DNA from: Candidatus Aminicenantes bacterium UBA2199
GTDB lineage: Bacteria > Acidobacteriota > Aminicenantia > UBA2199
DNA length: 64,000 nucleotides
NCBI GenBank assembly: GCA_002327965.1
Contig: DCVB01000002.1
Span: 41,924-105,923, forward strand
Reading direction: 5' to 3'
Positions 58,802 through 64,000 of this stretch are shown here, piece after piece; positions within the stretch are counted from its first letter, which is position 1; each line of letters begins with the position of its first letter. The notes beneath the pieces are model-generated. The model did not search any database. It worked only from the letters and a program-made list of their open reading frames with translations, and was not told the DNA's origin. Position numbers and translations under genes: made by a program.

Positions 58802-59072
58802 TTCGTGACGCGTAACGCGTGACGCGAAACAGAACGATTGAAATTCCAAATTCCAGGCACCCAATCCAAAACTAGCACAATGCACCAATGACCCAATAAC
58901 CAAAACGACGGAAGAACATGGAGCGGACCTTTGTTTGTTCCAAAGTTCCCGCCAAGGGGATTGGAATTTGGAACTTTGGAATTCATTCAGTAATTGGAAT
59001 ATGGGGCTTGAAATTTAAACTTCTACGCCCAATGCAGCTACTCGTTACGCGTCACGCGTTACGCGTCACGAA
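58802..59072. repeat. Intergenic inverted-repeat island
   Basis: A 25-bp perfect inverted repeat (arms 58802-58826 and 59048-59072, built from GTGACGCGTAACGC-type units) bounds the interval. Inside, AAATTCCAAATTCC-like sequence near 58840 is complementary to GGAATTTGGAACTTTGGAA near 58963. Much of the 270 bp could form a nested hairpin. GC is far lower than the genes around it and no gene is seen. Confidence 0.8.
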
Positions 59073-59079
59073 ACTCGTT

Positions 59080-60465
59080 TTACTTTTTCTCGCTGACGAT
59101 CTCCTTCAGGACACGCGTCAAAAAGCTGTGGAATGACCTCAGCGTGGGTTCGAATTCAGCCGAAAAATTGGTGCGGCTGAGGTTGTCGTAGTAGCCGAGG
59201 AATTCGTTCCAATCCTTATAGAGCAGATAGTTCAGGTCGCTCTCCATGAACTGGTTGATGTCGAAGAAGATCTCGGAGGGAGCGATGCGGTCCTTGTGGG
59301 TGAAATAATCGTTGATCTTGGTGTGCAGGCGGATCAGCTTCTTCTTGACTTCGATCGATTTCTGCTTGCGCGAGACGTATTTTTCGAAGATGCTGCTGCC
59401 CTGGATGCCGGGCTTGAACAGCCGGGCCACGGTCTCGATGAGCTCCTGCAGGGCCACCTCGGCGATGACCACGATATTCTGGATCATCTGGCGCTTCTTG
59501 AGCTTGCTGCTTTCGCTGGCGAAATAGAACGGCAGCTCGCCTTCCCAGATCTTCTTGTATTCGAGCTTGAGGCTCTTGAAAATATCCCCGACCGGCCCCA
59601 ACTTCTTCTTCAGGTCCGGGTTGGATTGCAGGCATGGCCACAGGACCGTATCGTTGAAGTGGATGAGGTCATCCATGTTCTTTTTCAGGGAAAGGGCCAG
59701 GGGGATGACCAGGTCCAGGTACTTGCTCTTATCCACGTTGAGTTCGATGAAGTTGTTGATCTTCAGGACGCGGAAGGAGAGGATGAAGAAAATGCCCAGG
59801 TTCTTGCGCAGGATCTTGTCCTGGCAGGCGGCGATGATGGACGAGATGTCCGGCTGATAGATCTTGTCCATTTTGGAGATGAACTGCTTCTTGAGCAGAG
59901 ATATCAGGATGGGGTTGTTGAGCAGTTCGCGGTGGTACAGCTTCTTGATCGACAGGTAGGCGCGCTGCGAGACCTGGTCGAGGCGCAGGATCTCGCTCAG
60001 CAGGTTGCGGAAGCTCTGCAGGAAGATGCGGAAGCTGTAGAACCATGACTCGGGGGAATAGAGCTCCTTCAGGCTGGGGAAGGACTTGTCCATGTTCTGT
60101 TCCAGCATCTTTTCCACGACGTACTCCTCGAAGTTGAGGAAATAGCTGTCTTTTTTGAAGTCCAGCTCCTTGAGCAGGGCGGTGATACGCGCCGAGGCCT
60201 GATGCAGGCCGAAGACGTAGAATTCGTAATTGCGCTCGCCCGGGGCGTGGTGCTTGAATGCCTGGTTCTCCAGGTAGGACGAGGAATTGAATTCCTCGAT
60301 GCTCTCGAACCACAGCTTCAGCTCGAAGAGGTTGAGCATCATCTTTTCCTGGTCGATCCTGTCCAGCCAGCCCGAAAAGATCTCTTCCCACTTTTTCTCC
60401 GGGGTCAGGATGCCGCTCTCCTTGGAAAAAAACTCGCCGATGTTTTCTACTTCTTTCTTTTCCAT
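59080..60465 (-). CDS. Helical protein of unknown function, divergent from the RsbW-like ATPase
   Basis: 461 residues starting MEKKEVENIGEFFSKESGIL. It is soluble, charged and almost wholly helical, with many Lys, Glu, Leu and Phe residues (for example FELKLWFESIEEFNSSSY, FLQSFRNLLSEILRLDQ, EVALQELIETVARLFKPG). No domain is recognised. Codon use and composition are more AT-rich in meaning (Lys, Ile, Phe) than neighbours, though the DNA is not markedly so. It has a leaderless-type promoter back to back with that of the 60557 gene, suggesting shared control or function. Confidence 0.75.
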   Translation of the reverse strand: MEKKEVENIGEFFSKESGILTPEKKWEEIFSGWLDRIDQEKMMLNLFELKLWFESIEEFNSSSYLENQAFKHHAPGERNYEFYVFGLHQASARITALLKELDFKKDSYFLNFEEYVVEKMLEQNMDKSFPSLKELYSPESWFYSFRIFLQSFRNLLSEILRLDQVSQRAYLSIKKLYHRELLNNPILISLLKKQFISKMDKIYQPDISSIIAACQDKILRKNLGIFFILSFRVLKINNFIELNVDKSKYLDLVIPLALSLKKNMDDLIHFNDTVLWPCLQSNPDLKKKLGPVGDIFKSLKLEYKKIWEGELPFYFASESSKLKKRQMIQNIVVIAEVALQELIETVARLFKPGIQGSSIFEKYVSRKQKSIEVKKKLIRLHTKINDYFTHKDRIAPSEIFFDINQFMESDLNYLLYKDWNEFLGYYDNLSRTNFSAEFEPTLRSFHSFLTRVLKEIVSEKK

Positions 60466-60471
60466 GCCGCG

Positions 60472-60500
60472 ATTGTAGGGGATCGCGATGCTTTTTGCAA
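60472..60500 (-). promoter_or_regulatory. Promoter of the 60465 gene, predicted leaderless
   Basis: TTGCAA (60495-60500), 17 bp, TACAAT (60472-60477) on the minus strand, then six bases to the ATG. Confidence 0.65.
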
Positions 60501-60543
60501 GCATCATGACGGCGTTGCCGTGGCGAATTTGCCGCCGTTCTGC

Positions 60544-60549
60544 TATACT
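60544..60549 (+). promoter_or_regulatory. -10 element of the 60557 gene, predicted leaderless
   Basis: TATACT ends seven bases before the ATG. No good -35 is seen at 17 bp. There is no Shine-Dalgarno. Confidence 0.5.
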
Positions 60550-60556
60550 GGACCGA

Positions 60557-60979
60557 ATGGCAAAAAAAGAGCAGCGCATCGCGGTCTCGTTCCGCAGCGA
60601 CCTGAAGTACACCGAATTGAGCGTCCTGGTGCTCGGCTTCATCCGCAAGCTGCTGGGCATCGCCGACGAGGTTTTTTTCAAGATCGAGATCTCGCTGCGC
60701 GAGGCGGCCAACAACGCCATTGTCCACGGCAATGGCCGCGACCCCGGCAAGTTCGTGCACACGGAGTTCGTCTGGGACAAGTCGTTCCTGCGCATCCGCG
60801 TCCGCGACGAGAACAACCGCCAGGTCGACCTGCAGGCGGTGGAGGACAAGATCAACCACTGCCATCCGCTCTCTTTCAACGGACGCGGCATCATGATCAT
60901 CCGCAGCTACATGGACCGTTTTGAGTTTCACAACCGGCCCGGCGGCAGCGAAGTGGTCATGGAGAAGAAGCTCCCGTGA
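60557..60979 (+). CDS. RsbW/SpoIIAB-like ATP-binding (HATPase_c_2) protein
   Basis: 140 residues. EVFFKIEISLREAANNAIVH is the N box, with Glu and Asn for ATP/Mg binding. RIRVRDENNRQVDL sits at the G1 box, where most members have DxGxG; the glycines are replaced. SFNGRGIMIIRSYMDRFEF is the G2 box. Family members are anti-sigma factor kinases. The start of the following gene overlaps its stop (GTGA). The partner sigma or antagonist is not in view; the divergent helical protein is a candidate partner by position only. Confidence 0.8.
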   Translation: MAKKEQRIAVSFRSDLKYTELSVLVLGFIRKLLGIADEVFFKIEISLREAANNAIVHGNGRDPGKFVHTEFVWDKSFLRIRVRDENNRQVDLQAVEDKINHCHPLSFNGRGIMIIRSYMDRFEFHNRPGGSEVVMEKKLP

Positions 60980-61689
60980 TTCTGCTGGCCTTTGACACCT
61001 CCTCGCGCGACGCATCCTTCGCCCTGCTGCGGGACGGCGAGATCGTCCTGGAATACAATTTCTCGTCTCGCGATGACCTGTCGGCCATGATGATGCCCAG
61101 CCTGGAGTTCCTGCTGCGCTCGCTGGGCTTGAAGCTGGCCCAGATCGACCTGTTCGCCGCTGCCGTGGGCCCGGGGCTTTTCACCGGGATTCGCGTCGGC
61201 CTGGCGACGCTGAAAGGCCTGAATCTCGCCGCCGGCAAGCCGATGGTCGGGGTGAGCACCCTGGAGGCGCTGGCCTGCAAGCTCTCCGACACCCGGCACA
61301 CCATCGTGCCCATGATCGATGCCCGCAAGGGTGAAATCTATGCCGCCGCGTATACCTTCGATCCGCAGACGGCGGAAGGGCGGATGGTCGAACGACTCCG
61401 CCCTTGCCTGCTGAAGGTGGAGGATGCCGCGGCCGTGCTGAAGGCATTTCCGGACAAGGTCTTCATCGGCAGCGGCGCCGAGATCCACCATGACCGGCTG
61501 CGCCGCGATTTCCCCGGCGTCCGTCTGTTGGTCCGCTCCAATTTCCTGGCCAGCGAGATCGGCCGTATCGCCCTCGCCGGTTTTCAACGCGGGCAATTTG
61601 CGACCGATCCCCAGAATCTCCGTCCTGTTTATATCCGCCGGCCCGATGCCGAAACCAGCCGTTCGCGCCTCTCCAGCGTTGCGGATTAG
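60976..61689 (+). CDS. tsaB: tRNA threonylcarbamoyladenosine biosynthesis protein TsaB
   Basis: 237 residues from a GTG start overlapping the previous stop. ILLAFDTSSRDASFALLRDG, AAAVGPGLFTGIRVGLATLK, VSTLEALACKL and MIDARKGEIYAAAYTF are TsaB motifs. It is the non-catalytic partner of TsaD in making t6A37 on ANN-decoding tRNAs. The C terminus (LRPVYIRRPDAE) is typical. rimI overlaps its end, a common arrangement. Confidence 0.93.
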   Translation: MILLAFDTSSRDASFALLRDGEIVLEYNFSSRDDLSAMMMPSLEFLLRSLGLKLAQIDLFAAAVGPGLFTGIRVGLATLKGLNLAAGKPMVGVSTLEALACKLSDTRHTIVPMIDARKGEIYAAAYTFDPQTAEGRMVERLRPCLLKVEDAAAVLKAFPDKVFIGSGAEIHHDRLRRDFPGVRLLVRSNFLASEIGRIALAGFQRGQFATDPQNLRPVYIRRPDAETSRSRLSSVAD

Positions 61690-62140
61690 GTTGGCGCAAG
61701 CCGCTGACCTCGACGCCGTGGAGGCCATCGAGCGCCAGCAATTTTCCAACCCCTGGAATCGGGACTATTTCGCCGCCGAGCTGGGCAACCGCCTGGCCCA
61801 CTTCCATGTTGCTGTGGCTCTTCCGGCAGGGGAGATCGCGGGCTACTTGCTGTTCTGGCGGTTGGGTGGAGAATTGGAGCTGCACAAGATCGCCATACGC
61901 CGCGATCTCCAGCGGCGTGGAGTGGGAGAGCGCCTATTGGAGCACTTCCTGGAGACGGGGCGTTCCTGGGGGTGCCAGCGCGCCGTGCTGGAGGTGCGCG
62001 AGTCCAATGCCGCGGCCATCCGCCTGTACGAAAAGAGCTTCTTTCGCCTGGTCGGCAGGCGGAAAGACTATTATTGCCGGCCTAGCGAGGATGCCCGGGT
62101 CTATGAATTCGACTTTCGCGGCGGCGAGCCGGGATCATAA
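61646..62140 (+). CDS. rimI: Ribosomal-protein-alanine N-acetyltransferase-like (GNAT)
   Basis: 164 residues if the ATG at 61646 is used; a TTG near 61679 is possible, and neither has a clear Shine-Dalgarno. IRLAQAADLDAVEAIERQQF, then NPWNRDYFAAEL, LHKIAIRRDLQRRGVGERLL (acetyl-CoA loop RRxGxG), VLEVRESNAAAIRLYEKSFF and VGRRKDYYCRPSEDA are the RimI pattern. The overlap with tsaB (44 bases) supports the assignment. It converges with the response regulator and overlaps its end by six bases. Confidence 0.88.
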   Translation: MPKPAVRASPALRIRLAQAADLDAVEAIERQQFSNPWNRDYFAAELGNRLAHFHVAVALPAGEIAGYLLFWRLGGELELHKIAIRRDLQRRGVGERLLEHFLETGRSWGCQRAVLEVRESNAAAIRLYEKSFFRLVGRRKDYYCRPSEDARVYEFDFRGGEPGS

Positions 62141-63217
62141 GCCATCACGGTCGCGGCGGATACTGTCCTCGATGCTCGCTTTTTCCGCGACCCAGAAGTC
62201 CAGGCTGGTCTTGGCGAAGATGGAGATGATCGCCGGGTCGAACTGCTGGTTGGAATACTTCAGCAGCTCGGAGGCCGCAGCATCGAAGGCCATCGCCTTT
62301 TTGTAGGGGCGATCGGAGGTCATGGCGTCGATGGCGTCGGCGACGTGGAAGATGCGCGCCCCCAGGGGGATGCTCTCGCCGCTCAGCCCCTCGGGATAGC
62401 CGCTGCCGTCATAGGCTTCGTGGTGGTGCAGCACCATCTGGGCGGCATCTTCGAGGAACTTGATGCGCTTCAGGATATTGTAGCCGATGGTCGGATGCTC
62501 CTTCATGATCCGCCATTCATCGGCGGACAGTTTGTCCGGCTTGCGCAGGATGGCGTCGGGAATGCCGATCTTGCCGATATCGTGCAGCAGCGCGCCGTAC
62601 TCGTAGATCTTGAGAGTGCTCTTGTCGGCAATGCCCGCCAGTTCGGCCAGCTTGAGGGTGAAGCGCACCACGCGCAGTGAATGGCCCTGGGTCTCGGTGT
62701 CGCGGGTGTCGAGGGCGGTGACCATGGCGCGCAGGGTGAAATTGTAGGTCTTGTCCAGTTCGATCAGCGCCTGCTTCAGCTCGCTGGTCCTTTCCTCGAC
62801 CATCTTTTCCAGCTGCTTTTGGTATTCCTTGTTTTCCAGGACCAGCCGGCGCTTCTCCAGTGCCTTGTTGGCCACGAAGGCGACCTCGTTGAGCTTGAAA
62901 GGCTTGGAAACGTAGTCGTAGGCCCCCTTGGACATGGCGGCGATGGCCGACTCGATATCCTTGACGGCCGAGATCATGATGACCATCACGTCCTCGTTCA
63001 TGGCCTTGATCTCGTCCAACAGGTCCAGGCCGGTCTTGCCGGGCATGCGGATGTCGGACATGAGCAGGTCGATATCGCTGTCCGCCTTGAATTTTTCCAG
63101 GGCCTCGAACGCATTGGCCGCCAGCTGGCACTCAAAACCCTCGCTCTCCAGAAAATCGCGCAGCAACTCGCGGATATCCTTCTCGTCGTCGGTGATCAGG
63201 ATCTTGCCTTTTCTCAT
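62135..63217 (-). CDS. Response regulator with HD-GYP phosphodiesterase domain
   Basis: 360 residues. The receiver domain has ILITDDEKDIRELL (acidic pocket), LLMSDIRMPGKTGLDL (phosphorylated Asp), VMIISAVKD and VSKPFK (Lys). A coiled-coil linker (residues about 125-165) leads to an HD-GYP domain: ALDTRDTETQGHSLRVVRF, GALLHDIGKIGIPDAIL, MKEHPTIGYNILKRI and LHHHEAYDGSGYPEGL. It should break c-di-GMP in response to an unseen histidine kinase. Start at the Met of MRKGKIL; a GTG three codons earlier is possible. A weak TTTACT-17-TATCGT promoter with about seven bases to the ATG lies upstream. Confidence 0.88.
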   Translation of the reverse strand: MRKGKILITDDEKDIRELLRDFLESEGFECQLAANAFEALEKFKADSDIDLLMSDIRMPGKTGLDLLDEIKAMNEDVMVIMISAVKDIESAIAAMSKGAYDYVSKPFKLNEVAFVANKALEKRRLVLENKEYQKQLEKMVEERTSELKQALIELDKTYNFTLRAMVTALDTRDTETQGHSLRVVRFTLKLAELAGIADKSTLKIYEYGALLHDIGKIGIPDAILRKPDKLSADEWRIMKEHPTIGYNILKRIKFLEDAAQMVLHHHEAYDGSGYPEGLSGESIPLGARIFHVADAIDAMTSDRPYKKAMAFDAAASELLKYSNQQFDPAIISIFAKTSLDFWVAEKASIEDSIRRDRDGL

Positions 63218-63269
63218 TGCCCCCACGATAGCAGACTAGAATACAATAGTAAAGGTATTGTCCGAGGGA

Positions 63270-64000
<731 letters not shown>

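Overview
The window is GC-rich (roughly 60-65% by eye) bacterial chromosome from a diderm. Evidence for two membranes includes an S46 peptidase, lipobox lipoproteins, a Tat system and a protein ending in an apparent outer-membrane barrel. The mix of secreted or periplasmic peptidases (S9, S46), Thr-type sulfatase-fold proteins ending in LGY(L/I), GMC oxidoreductases and many GT-C type membrane proteins fits an Acidobacteriota-like lineage, perhaps Candidatus Aminicenantes. This placement is inference from gene content only; no rRNA is present.

Layout. 1-7060 (minus): a partial PHP phosphoesterase, a GT-C membrane protein, and a tight run methyltransferase - SDR epimerase - asparagine synthase - PHP-like protein. 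7196-14798 (plus): two alkaline-phosphatase-superfamily lipoproteins, a secreted BNR/PKD/FN3-like protein, and a 1001-residue fusion of two periplasmic adaptor domains with a C-terminal barrel. 14864-17211 (minus): methyltransferase and GT-C protein. 17381-19183 (plus): a second BNR/PKD protein. 19164-24572 (minus): GT-C, SGNH hydrolase, carbamoyltransferase, SxtJ-like and DUF5989-like proteins. 24654-30286 (minus): GT-C, small protein, GMC oxidoreductase and two SDRs. 30447-38695: DPM1-like GT2, second GMC oxidoreductase with an overlapping SDR, sulfatase-fold protein, fifth GT-C protein and an unknown secreted protein. Taken together, 1-38 kb looks like a surface glycan or glycolipid region.

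38835-52114 (plus) is mostly metabolic: PepD dipeptidase, DUF362 protein, NapH/NapG-type polyferredoxin fusion, a small lipoprotein, RpiB, an archaeal-type GlyA, a deoxynucleoside kinase with panB-panC-panD, a PfkB kinase, a YdcF-like protein, a C_GCAxxG_C_C protein and an S9 peptidase. A strong terminator at about 52.16 kb separates it from an S46 peptidase on the other strand. A tRNA-Ala(CGC) follows, then a minus-strand unit joining a propeller/GGDEF sensor to tatA/B and tatC. The right end has an unknown helical protein divergent from an RsbW-like ATPase, tsaB, rimI, an HD-GYP response regulator and a partial ahcY.

The most striking non-gene signal is a promoter style. About a dozen genes have a sigma70-like -10 hexamer ending only 6-8 bases before the start codon, most with a -35 at 17-bp spacing and no Shine-Dalgarno sequence. 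This predicts leaderless mRNAs, alongside a second class of genes with normal leaders and AGGAG sites. Three AT-richer intergenic islands made of short degenerate repeats and inverted repeats, and one 72-bp tandem repeat with hairpins, are not explained by genes.
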